A DNA stretch of 51,657 nucleotides from Actinomycetes bacterium. Its GTDB lineage: Bacteria; Actinomycetota; Actinomycetes; Jiangellales; Jiangellaceae. Position 1 is the first letter of the stretch, and each line of letters begins with the position of its first letter. The translations under genes and the position numbers were made by a program. Under the pieces are notes generated by a model that was given only the letters and a program-made list of their open reading frames with translations, did no database searches and was not told the DNA's origin. Below are positions 15,037 through 22,252 of the stretch, piece by piece. Location: contig JAJYTA010000011.1 in assembly GCA_021793295.1 (NCBI GenBank), forward strand, positions 1 to 51,657, written 5' to 3'.

Positions 15037-16050
15037 ATGCCCCCACAGCGGAAGACCCGGGGACCACTGACGGAGGCGGTGCGTGTGGTGAGGGGAACAG
15101 TACCGCCCGACGCGCCCGGTCACGGCGGGTCGGACGACCACGGTGACACCGAGAACTCCGACAACGGTTCGGTCCTGACCAGGATCCGCGCCGCGCTGCC
15201 GGAGCTGCCCGCAGCGCTGCAGCGAGTGGGGGAGCAGGTGCTGTCGGCTCCCGCCGTGGTCGCGCGGGCCACCATCCTCGAGACCGCCGAGCGCAGCGGA
15301 ACCTCGGCGGCGACGGTCACCCGTTTCTGCCGGGCACTCGACCTGCCCGGCTATGCCGACCTGCGCTTGGCCATGGCCGAGGAGACCGGACGGTCCTCGG
15401 CGGTGGCCGGGTGGGAGATCGACATCGGCCGCGAGATCATGCCCACCGACTCGCTGCAGGAACTGCTCGGGCTGATCACCACCGCCGACATCCGGGCTAT
15501 TCAGGAGACCGCGGCCCAGATCGACCTCGCCGAGATCGAACGTGCCGCCGACGCCGTCGCCAGTGCCGGGCGAGTCGAGGTCTACGGCATCGGGGGCAGC
15601 GCGCTGGTCGCCGATTCGATGCAGCTGTGCCTGCATCGCATCGGTATCCCCACGTGGTCGTGGAGCGACGTGCACAACGGGCTGACCAGCGCAGCGCTGC
15701 TCGGAACCGACGACGTCGCCATCGCGGTCTCGCACTCCGGCGCCACGTACGAAACCGTCGAGATGCTCTCTGCCGCGGGCAGTCGTGGAGCCACCACCGT
15801 TGCGCTCACGAGCTTCCCCAACTCGGCGCTGGCCGAGGTCGCCGACATCGTCCTCACCACCGCCATCCACGAGACGACCTTCCGGCCCGACGCTCTGGCG
15901 GCCCGGCATCCGCAGCTCATGGTCTTGGATCTGCTATACGTTGCGGTCGCACAACGTCGCTACGACGCCACGGGCGTCGCCCTCACCTTGACCGCACAGG
16001 CGGTCAGCTCACACCGGGCGTCGGACGGAAACACGAAGGAGCATCGGTGA
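15037..16050 (+). CDS. MurR/RpiR family transcriptional regulator
   Basis: A 337-residue regulator with an N-terminal RpiR helix-turn-helix (roughly residues 47-125: LTRIRAALPELPAALQRVGEQVL, then AERSGTSAATVTRFCRALDLPGYADLRLAM) and a C-terminal SIS domain (about 160-295) with VEVYGIGGSALVADSM and VAISHSGAT-like VAIAVSHSGATYETVEM, the phosphosugar loops. Such proteins sense phosphorylated (amino) sugars. It probably controls the downstream SIS/ngcEFG genes and the divergent kinase. The start is uncertain: ATG 15037 has poor spacing from its ribosome site, while GTG 15085 or 15088 follow GGAGG (15072-15076). The extra N-terminal residues are low-complexity. Confidence 0.86.
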   Translation: MPPQRKTRGPLTEAVRVVRGTVPPDAPGHGGSDDHGDTENSDNGSVLTRIRAALPELPAALQRVGEQVLSAPAVVARATILETAERSGTSAATVTRFCRALDLPGYADLRLAMAEETGRSSAVAGWEIDIGREIMPTDSLQELLGLITTADIRAIQETAAQIDLAEIERAADAVASAGRVEVYGIGGSALVADSMQLCLHRIGIPTWSWSDVHNGLTSAALLGTDDVAIAVSHSGATYETVEMLSAAGSRGATTVALTSFPNSALAEVADIVLTTAIHETTFRPDALAARHPQLMVLDLLYVAVAQRRYDATGVALTLTAQAVSSHRASDGNTKEHR

Positions 16051-16814
16051 ACGACATGAACGGCGGGGTCAGCGCGACCGCCTATCTCGAACGGGTCCGC
16101 GAGACCATCGACCGCGTGGCCGCGGCCGAATCCGCCAACGTGGCCCGTGCGGCCGACATCATCACCGACGCGCTGGGTCGCGACGGCATCGTGCAAGCCT
16201 TCGGCACCGGCCACTCGCAGGCGACCGCCATGGAGATCGCCGGACGTGCCGGCGGGCTGATCCCGACCAACCGCATCTCCTTCCGCGACCTCGTCGTCGA
16301 ACACGGCGAGCCGGTGTCGATCCTGACCGACCCGCTCATCGAGCGTGACCCCGACCTCGCGCAGCGCCTCTACGACGCCGTCCCGGTGCACCCCGCGGAC
16401 GTGTTCGTCATCGCGTCGAACTCCGGCATCAACGGCAGCGTCGTCGGCCTGGCCGAAGTCGCGAAGAAGCACGATCACCCCGTCATCGCCATCGTGTCCC
16501 GCCAGCACAGTGCCCAGGTGGAGTCGCGGCACCCGTCCGGGCGCAAGCTCGCCGACCTCGCCGACGTCGTGCTCGACAACGGCGGCCCGTTCGGCGACGC
16601 CGTCCTTCCCCTGCCGGGCGGCGGTGCGGCGTGCGCGGTGTCGTCCATCACCGCGGCGTTGCTCGCTCAGATGATCACGGCGGAGGTGCTGAACCGGATC
16701 ATCGCGTCCGGCCAGAAGCCTCCGGTCTACCTCTCGGCGAACGTCCCCGGGGGAGACGCCCACAACGATGACCTGCTGCAGCGCTACGCAGGTCGAATCC
16801 GGCCAGGTGGTTGA
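16047..16814 (+). CDS. UPF0309-type SIS domain phosphosugar protein
   Basis: A 255-residue SIS-domain protein of the COG4821/UPF0309 type. The N-terminal helix (ERVRETIDRVAAAESANVARAADII) is followed by GTGHSQATAMEIAGRAGG, then DVFVIASNSGINGSVVGLAEVAK and VIAIVSRQHSAQVESRHPSGRKLADLAD, the two SIS phosphosugar-binding loops. A catalytic function has not been assigned to this family as far as I know; isomerase or etherase activity on amino-sugar phosphates is the usual guess. GTG 16047 overlaps the rpiR stop and is preceded by GAAGGAG; the longer frame from 15411 lies over rpiR. It may act on the phosphorylated product of the kinase at 13859-14875. Confidence 0.83.
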   Translation: MNDMNGGVSATAYLERVRETIDRVAAAESANVARAADIITDALGRDGIVQAFGTGHSQATAMEIAGRAGGLIPTNRISFRDLVVEHGEPVSILTDPLIERDPDLAQRLYDAVPVHPADVFVIASNSGINGSVVGLAEVAKKHDHPVIAIVSRQHSAQVESRHPSGRKLADLADVVLDNGGPFGDAVLPLPGGGAACAVSSITAALLAQMITAEVLNRIIASGQKPPVYLSANVPGGDAHNDDLLQRYAGRIRPGG

Positions 16815-16873
16815 GGCGGTTCTCGACCGGCCACGAGTCATCCACAAGCTTTTCAGGACGAAGGGAACGTCAG

Positions 16874-18349
16874 ATGTCCAGCAGCATCGAACGCACCACA
16901 TCGGGGATGTCCTCCACCCGCCGGACCTTCCTGCAGCGCATGGCGATCACCGGCGTCGCGGTAGGCCCCGGCGGGGCCTTCCTCGCCTCCTGCGCCACCT
17001 CCGGCGGCGGTGACGACGAAGACGACTCCGAGCCGGAACCGCAGGGCGACGTCTCCGACGACAACCCGCTGGGGATCCCGGAGGACGAGCCGTTGGAGAT
17101 CTACATCTTCGACGGCGGATTCGGTGACGAGTACGCCACCGACGTTCACCAGCCGATCTTCAGCGAGAAGTGGCCGGACGTCGAGATCAACCACAACGCC
17201 GCGGTCGACATCGGCGGTGAGCTGCAGGCGCGGTTCGTCGCGGGCGACCCGCCGGACTTCGTCAACAACTCCGGCGACGGCCAGATGGACGGCGCCCAGC
17301 TGATCACCGACGGCCAGCTCTACGACCTCAGCGACCTGTTCGACGCGCCCAGCTGGGACGACCCCGAGGTCCCGGTGCGCGACACCCTGATCCCGGGCAC
17401 CATCGAGATGGGCAGCCGCGACGGTACGCCGTACGTGCTGAACTACGCCTTCACCGTGTTCGGGCTCTGGTACAACAAGACGCTGCTGGACGAGAACGGC
17501 TGGACCGTGCCGACCACGTGGCAGGAGATGATGGATCTCTGTGCCGAGATCAAGTCCGCCGGGATCGCGCCATGGGTGTACCAGGGCGTCACTGCGCCGC
17601 GCTACATGAACTGGCCGTTGCTGACCATGGCGGCCAAGCTCGCCGGTCCGGAGATCCTGGTGCCAGTGGACAACCTCGAAGAGGGCGCGTGGGGCCACGA
17701 GGCGATCCGCGAGTCCGCGGCAGCGCTGCGCAGTCTGAAGGAGAACGACTACTTCCTGCCCGGCGTCGAGGGTATGGAGTTCCGGGACGCTCAGGGGCTG
17801 TGGGCACGCGGCGAGGCGGTGTTCTGCCCGTCCGGGTCATGGCTGGAGAACGAGGAAGCCGACGCGATCGCCGAGGACGAGACGTTCGAGTTGGCGATGA
17901 TGCCCGAGCCGCTGCTGTCCGAGGATGCGGTCATGCCGTTGGAGACCGTCCGCGCCACAGCGGGTGAGCCGTACATCGTCCCGGCCGACGCCAAGAACCC
18001 CCGGGCCGCGATGGAGTACATGCGCGCCATGCTCTCCGTCGAAGGGGCTCGCGGGTTCTCCGAGACCGTGACCAGCCTGACGTCGGTGGCTGCGGCGAAC
18101 GAGGAGGTCGAGATCTCCGCCCCGGGGCTGGCGTCGGCGCAGGAGGCGCTGAACGCCGCCGGCGAGAACGTCATCAACTGGCTGTACCCCACGTGGTACC
18201 CGACCATGGAGAACCCCGGCATCGACCAGGCCACCGGGGCGCTGCTGCGCGCGGACATCACCGTGGACGAGTGGGTTCAGCAGTGTGAAGCGGTCGCCAA
18301 GGAGATCCGCGAGGACGACTCCGTCGTGAAGCAGACTCGCGAGGCATGA
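16874..18349 (+). CDS. ngcE: Sugar ABC transporter substrate-binding lipoprotein (NgcE-like)
   Basis: A 491-residue family-1 solute-binding protein. The N-terminus carries both a Tat motif (TRRTFLQ, residues ~15-21) and a lipobox LASC, so it should be exported folded through Tat and lipidated, as described for NgcE of Streptomyces. The acidic linker DDEDDSEPEPQGDVSDD follows the cysteine. The binding domain has the expected aromatic positions (IYIFDGGFGDEY, VFGLWYNKTLLDENGWTVPTTWQEM, SWLENE). NgcE binds N-acetylglucosamine and chitobiose; identity of the sugar here is inferred from gene order. ATG 16874 is preceded by AAGGGAACG. It is 59 bp downstream of the SIS gene, and the same strand suggests one operon. 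Confidence 0.85.
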   Translation: MSSSIERTTSGMSSTRRTFLQRMAITGVAVGPGGAFLASCATSGGGDDEDDSEPEPQGDVSDDNPLGIPEDEPLEIYIFDGGFGDEYATDVHQPIFSEKWPDVEINHNAAVDIGGELQARFVAGDPPDFVNNSGDGQMDGAQLITDGQLYDLSDLFDAPSWDDPEVPVRDTLIPGTIEMGSRDGTPYVLNYAFTVFGLWYNKTLLDENGWTVPTTWQEMMDLCAEIKSAGIAPWVYQGVTAPRYMNWPLLTMAAKLAGPEILVPVDNLEEGAWGHEAIRESAAALRSLKENDYFLPGVEGMEFRDAQGLWARGEAVFCPSGSWLENEEADAIAEDETFELAMMPEPLLSEDAVMPLETVRATAGEPYIVPADAKNPRAAMEYMRAMLSVEGARGFSETVTSLTSVAAANEEVEISAPGLASAQEALNAAGENVINWLYPTWYPTMENPGIDQATGALLRADITVDEWVQQCEAVAKEIREDDSVVKQTREA

Positions 18350-18353
18350 GGAC

Positions 18354-19286
18354 ATGACGGCACTACGGCACGGCAAGTATCCATTCATCCTGGCTTTCCT
18401 GTTACCGCCGGTTGGGATCTATGCGCTGTACATGCTGTCGCCGTATGTGCAAGCGATCTACATCTCGTTGACCCGGTGGAGCGGCCTGTCGGCCACCCAG
18501 ACGTTCATCGGGTTCGACAACTACGTCGAGATGTGGAACGACGACCAGTTACGGACCGCATTACGCAACAATCTGATCCTGCTGGTCGTCGTTCCCGTCC
18601 TGACGCTGTTCCTCGGGCTGTTCTTCGCCTCGATGCTCAACGTCGGCGGCCGGCGGAGCGGCCAGGCCGTCACCGGTGTGCGGGGATCGTCGGTCTACAA
18701 GGTCGTCTACTTCTTCCCGCAGGTTCTGCCGCATGCGATCACGGCCATCGTGTTCGCCTACGTGTTCGCGCCGTCGAATGCCGGCGGCATCCTGAACAAT
18801 CTGCTCGAGGCGGTCGGGCTCGGCAGGCTGACCCAGTTGTGGATCGGTGAGCCGAAGTACCTGGTCTGGATCATCGTCGTGGTGATGACGTGGGGGTTCG
18901 TCGGCTTCTACGTCGTGTTGTTCTCCGCGGCGATGCAGTCCATCCCACGTGACATCTACGAGGCGGCGTTGCTGGACGGGTCCAGCCGCATCACCACGTT
19001 CCGGAAGGTGACGCTGCCGCTGGTGTGGGACACCGTGCAGGTCGGTTGGGTCTACATGGCCATCCAGGCGATGGACGGCTTCGCGTTCGTGCACATCATG
19101 CTCGGTGTCAACGGCGGTGTGCAGGGCGCCGGCGACGTGCTGGGAGTGGCGATCTACCGCGCGGCCTTCGCCGAGTACGACTTCGGTTACGCCGCGGCTA
19201 TCGGAGTGTTGTTGTTGCTGCTGACCATGACCATCGTCGTGCTGTTCATGCGCGTGCTGCGCCGGGAGAGGGTGGAATTGGCATGA
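18354..19286 (+). CDS. ngcF: Sugar ABC transporter permease (NgcF-like)
   Basis: A 310-residue inner-membrane permease with six predicted helices, of the MalF/carbohydrate-uptake-1 type. The EAA loop that docks the ATPase is clear: EAALLDGSSRITTFRKVTLP (about residues 203-222). The first helix is FILAFLLPPVGIYALYML. It starts 4 bp after the ngcE stop and its stop overlaps the ngcG start by ATGA, showing tight coupling. No ATP-binding subunit is encoded beside it. In actinobacteria many such importers share a multipurpose ATPase such as MsiK, so one encoded elsewhere is expected. Confidence 0.9.
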   Translation: MTALRHGKYPFILAFLLPPVGIYALYMLSPYVQAIYISLTRWSGLSATQTFIGFDNYVEMWNDDQLRTALRNNLILLVVVPVLTLFLGLFFASMLNVGGRRSGQAVTGVRGSSVYKVVYFFPQVLPHAITAIVFAYVFAPSNAGGILNNLLEAVGLGRLTQLWIGEPKYLVWIIVVVMTWGFVGFYVVLFSAAMQSIPRDIYEAALLDGSSRITTFRKVTLPLVWDTVQVGWVYMAIQAMDGFAFVHIMLGVNGGVQGAGDVLGVAIYRAAFAEYDFGYAAAIGVLLLLLTMTIVVLFMRVLRRERVELA

Positions 19287-20218
19287 CGACGACGCAAGCC
19301 GAAACCCGCGAGCCCTCCTCCGAAGCTCCCCGCAATCACCGGGTCCGCGAGCCGGGCGTCGGCATCGGCGGCAAGGCGATCGGACTGCTCAACGGCGGTT
19401 TCCTGCTGTTCTGGGCGTTGATCACCACGCTGCCGCTGCTCTGGGCGATCCTCTCGTCGTTCAAGACCAACGGCGAGTTCCGCACCAACCCCACCGGGCT
19501 GCCCTCGGGCATCGAGTGGACGAACTTCGCCCGTGCCTGGAACGCAGCCAACATCGGGCAGTACTTCATCAACAGCGTCATCGTCGTGTCGATGTCGCTG
19601 ACGTTGACGATGCTGTTCGGCGCGATGGGCGCCTACGTGCTGGCGCGCTACGACTTCCCGGGCAATCGCCTGGTGTATTTCATCTTCGTCGGCGGCCTGA
19701 TGTTGCCGGTGTTCCTGGCGCTGGTCCCGATGTTCTTCGTCGTACGCAACACCGGCAACATCCCCCTCATCGGCGGCCTGCTCGGGCTGAACAGCTACCT
19801 GAGTCTGGCCCTGGTGTACGTGGCCTTCTCGATGCCGTTCACCGTGTTCTTCCTGACGGCGTTCTTCCGCACCCTGCCGAACTCCGTCGCCGAGGCCGGC
19901 ATCATGGACGGCTGCTCGCACTTCTCGCTGTTCTTCCGGATCATGCTGCCGATGGCCAAACCCGGCATCATCAGCCTGGCCCTGTTCAATTTCCTCGGCC
20001 ACTGGAACCAGTACGTTCTGCCGCTGGTGATCATGCAGGACGGCGACAAACGGGTGCTGGCTCAAGGACTCGGAACACTCGCGGCCAACACCGGCTTCCG
20101 CGCCGACTACACGGCACTGTTCGCGGGCCTGGTCATCGCCCTGCTGCCGGTGCTGATCGTCTACCTGCTGTTCCAGCGGCAAGTGCAAGCCGGCCTCACC
20201 GCAGGCGTGCTCAAGTAA
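19283..20218 (+). CDS. ngcG: Sugar ABC transporter permease (NgcG-like)
   Basis: A 311-residue second permease of the importer, of the MalG type. A polar ~35-residue N-terminal tail precedes the first helix (LLNGGFLLFWALITTLPLLWAIL). The EAA loop is EAGIMDGCSHFSLFFRIMLP, and the C-terminal half has the typical FLGHWNQYVLPLVIMQD segment seen in CUT1 permeases. ATG 19283 overlaps the ngcF stop; the longer frame lies inside ngcF. Together with NgcE and NgcF it would import an amino-sugar or its dimer into the cell, where the BadF-type kinase could phosphorylate it. It is the last gene of the module. Confidence 0.9.
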   Translation: MTTTQAETREPSSEAPRNHRVREPGVGIGGKAIGLLNGGFLLFWALITTLPLLWAILSSFKTNGEFRTNPTGLPSGIEWTNFARAWNAANIGQYFINSVIVVSMSLTLTMLFGAMGAYVLARYDFPGNRLVYFIFVGGLMLPVFLALVPMFFVVRNTGNIPLIGGLLGLNSYLSLALVYVAFSMPFTVFFLTAFFRTLPNSVAEAGIMDGCSHFSLFFRIMLPMAKPGIISLALFNFLGHWNQYVLPLVIMQDGDKRVLAQGLGTLAANTGFRADYTALFAGLVIALLPVLIVYLLFQRQVQAGLTAGVLK

Positions 20219-20427
20219 CCCGCTGCCGCCGTGTGAATGATCATGTTCACTTGGCAATTCCCTGGTTCACCAGGCGTGCACGCATGGTGGCGCGACAGGA
20301 CGCCTAGTGGTGTCCGGTCGCGCACCGCGTGCGGCCTCAGTGCCGGTTGCGGCGGGCCAGCCCGAACTCTTCACGGAACCCGTTCCCGGGTGAAGCCGAC
20401 GTCGTAGTCCGGGGTCGATCTCCGACC

Positions 20428-20513
20428 TGGCACGCCGAAAGTGACCGCGTGGCACCCTGAAAGTGACCGATCATGCCCGTTTTGCCCCTTTCGGGGAACG
20501 CTTCAGCGTGCCA
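20428..20513. mobile_element. Remnant resembling an insertion-sequence end
   Basis: Two direct copies of a 20-mer, TGGCACGCCGAAAGTGACCG (20428-20447) and TGGCACCCTGAAAGTGACCG (20450-20469), 18 of 20 identical with a 22-bp period. They are followed by an inverted partial copy (TTCAGCGTGCCA, 20502-20513) across a CCCC-TTTC-GGGG hairpin at ~20486. Repeated transposase-binding sites of this kind are typical of IS ends, and the sequence feels like an IS21-type left end, but that assignment is from memory. No transposase or helper gene remains. Confidence 0.45.
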
Positions 20514-20564
20514 GGCACACTCGCGCCGGTCGGCGGGGGCAGCGGTGAAGTGCGCCACGCCGAG

Positions 20565-20595
20565 TTGACCTCAATATTGGTTGAGGTCTCAGGGT
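20565..20595 (+). promoter_or_regulatory. MerR/SoxR-type operator promoter of the export genes
   Basis: The palindrome ACCTCAA-TATTGG-TTGAGGT (20568-20587) contains CCTCAA-N6-TTGAGG, the arms of the SoxR box. It sits in a 19-bp spacer between TTGACC (20565-20570) and CAGGGT (20590-20595), the long spacer that MerR-family activators such as SoxR correct by twisting DNA. The MFS gene starts 55 bp downstream of the -10. Confidence 0.75.
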
Positions 20596-20650
20596 TGATC
20601 CAAGCGCCGTCACACCGACGGCGCTCGCTCCGACCCTGAGAGGACGACAG

Positions 20651-22252
20651 ATGCCTACGGATGCGGTTCTGCGACCGCCTTCGCGAGCGGGGCGCAAGGA
20701 ATGGCTCGCCCTCGCCGTCCTGAGCCTTCCGGCCCTCCTCGTCGTCATGGACCTGACGGTGCTGCATCTCGCGGTGCCACACCTCAGTGCCGACCTCGGA
20801 CCGACGAGCTCGCAGTTGTTGTGGATCACCGACATCTACGGTTTCCTCATCGCCGGTTTCCTCATCACGATGGGCTCGCTCGGTGACCGGATCGGCCGGC
20901 GCAAGCTCCTGCTCATCGGGGCCACCGGGTTCGCAGCGGCGTCGGTGCTGGCCGCCTACTCCACCAGTCCGGAGATGCTGATCGCCGCACGCGCAGTGAT
21001 GGGCGTCGCCGGCGCCACCCTCATGCCCTCGACACTCTCGCTGATCCGCACCATGTTCGACGATCCGCGGCAGCGCACCACGGCCATCTCGGTGTGGATG
21101 ATGAGCTTCATGGTCGGCGGCTCGGCCGGACCGCTGGTCGGCGGTGCGCTCCTGGAGAGCTTCTGGTGGGGCTCGGTGTTCCTGGTCGGTGTGCCGGTCA
21201 TGCTGCTGCTCGTCGTCGCTGGGCCCTTCTTGCTGCCGGAGTACCGCGATCCTGCTGCCGGCCGGCTCGACCTGGCGAGTGCGTTCTTGCTGCTCGCCTC
21301 GGTTCTGCCGGTGATCTACGGCGTCAAACGCGCTGCCGAGCACGGGGTGGGGATCGTGTCGATCACCGCGGTGGCGCTCGGGACCGCCGTGGGGGTGTGG
21401 TTCGTTCGCCGCCAAGGCGTTCTCGATGATCCGCTGATCGACGTCGCGCTGTTCCGCATTCGCGCGTTCGGGGCGTCGCTCGGCGTCATGACGATCGCGA
21501 CGTTCGCGATGATGGGACTCAACCTGTTCGTCATGCAGTATCTGCAGCTCGTGCACGGGCTGTCGCCGCTCGGCGCGGGCTTGTGGGTGTTGCCGATGAC
21601 CGGCGGCATGATGGTCGGCATGCTGGCCGCGCCGGCGTTGACCCGTCGGGTGCGGCCGGCGTTCGTCATCGCGACCGGCATGGGCACAGCTGCCGTCGGA
21701 ATCATCCTCATGACACAAGTCACCAGTAGCGACGGCTTCGCCGCACTCATCGCCGGCACGGTGCTCATGGGCGGCGGATTCGCACCGGCGGCGGCGCTGG
21801 GAACGGACCTGGTCATCAGCTCGGCACCGGCCGCACGGGCCGGTGCGGCATCGGCGGTGTCCGAGACGAGCAACGAATTCGGCGGCGCCCTGGGGCTGGC
21901 GATCCTCGGCAGTGTCGGTACCGCCGTCTACCGTGCGGGCATGGACCATGAGGTGACAGCCGGGCTGCGGCCGGCCACGGCAGCAGCGGCGCGCGACACG
22001 CTCGCCGGAGCAGGTGAGGTCGCGGCCACGTTGCCCCCAGGCCCCGGCGCGCACCTGTTGCATGTCGCACAGGCGGCCTTCGCCGACGGGCTGCGCGTGA
22101 CGGCGGGCATCAGCGCGGTTCTCGTCGTCGGCGGGTCGGTCTTGGCCGCTGTGCTGCTGCGCACGGTGCGGTCTGGCCCGGCGTCCACGGCCCGGAAGGA
22201 CGATCTCGCACCTGCTCCGGCGGGCGCAGCTACCCACGGAGGCAACCGATGA
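20651..22252 (+). CDS. DHA2-family MFS multidrug exporter (14 TM)
   Basis: A 533-residue proton-driven exporter of the 14-helix DHA2 type (SmvA/EmrB/LfrA group). The first helix contains VVMDLTVLHLAVPHLSADLG, matching the family motif D1 (LDxTVxNVALP), and motif A is GSLGDRIGRRKLLLIG. The motif-C-like GPLVGGALLE follows in the fifth helix. Such pumps expel cationic biocides, dyes and antibiotics. The ATG is preceded by GAGAGGACGACAG. Expression is probably induced through the MerR/SoxR-like operator just upstream. The stop overlaps the ABC exporter start by ATGA, so the two exporters make a coupled pair. Confidence 0.9.
   Translation: MPTDAVLRPPSRAGRKEWLALAVLSLPALLVVMDLTVLHLAVPHLSADLGPTSSQLLWITDIYGFLIAGFLITMGSLGDRIGRRKLLLIGATGFAAASVLAAYSTSPEMLIAARAVMGVAGATLMPSTLSLIRTMFDDPRQRTTAISVWMMSFMVGGSAGPLVGGALLESFWWGSVFLVGVPVMLLLVVAGPFLLPEYRDPAAGRLDLASAFLLLASVLPVIYGVKRAAEHGVGIVSITAVALGTAVGVWFVRRQGVLDDPLIDVALFRIRAFGASLGVMTIATFAMMGLNLFVMQYLQLVHGLSPLGAGLWVLPMTGGMMVGMLAAPALTRRVRPAFVIATGMGTAAVGIILMTQVTSSDGFAALIAGTVLMGGGFAPAAALGTDLVISSAPAARAGAASAVSETSNEFGGALGLAILGSVGTAVYRAGMDHEVTAGLRPATAAAARDTLAGAGEVAATLPPGPGAHLLHVAQAAFADGLRVTAGISAVLVVGGSVLAAVLLRTVRSGPASTARKDDLAPAPAGAATHGGNR

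Larger units (their letters stand above)
20219..20650. other. Intergenic region with an IS-end-like remnant and promoter
   Basis: 432 bp without a credible gene. From left to right it holds small palindromes (GTGAA-N8-TTCAC at 20233-20250 and CCTGG-N4-CCAGG at 20261-20274, perhaps a weak terminator for ngcG), the repeat block at 20428-20513, and the operator-promoter at 20565-20595. Both of the latter are listed separately. Confidence 0.6.

Noticed and set aside
20471-22237. 588-residue frame on the minus strand opposite the MFS exporter
   Set aside because: It is antisense to a clear MFS gene and its translation is Arg/Gln/His-rich with no family features; such long shadow frames are common at this GC content. 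The same reasoning removes 19187-20257, 32319-33509, 41730-43163, 44169-45983 and 39397-40968.
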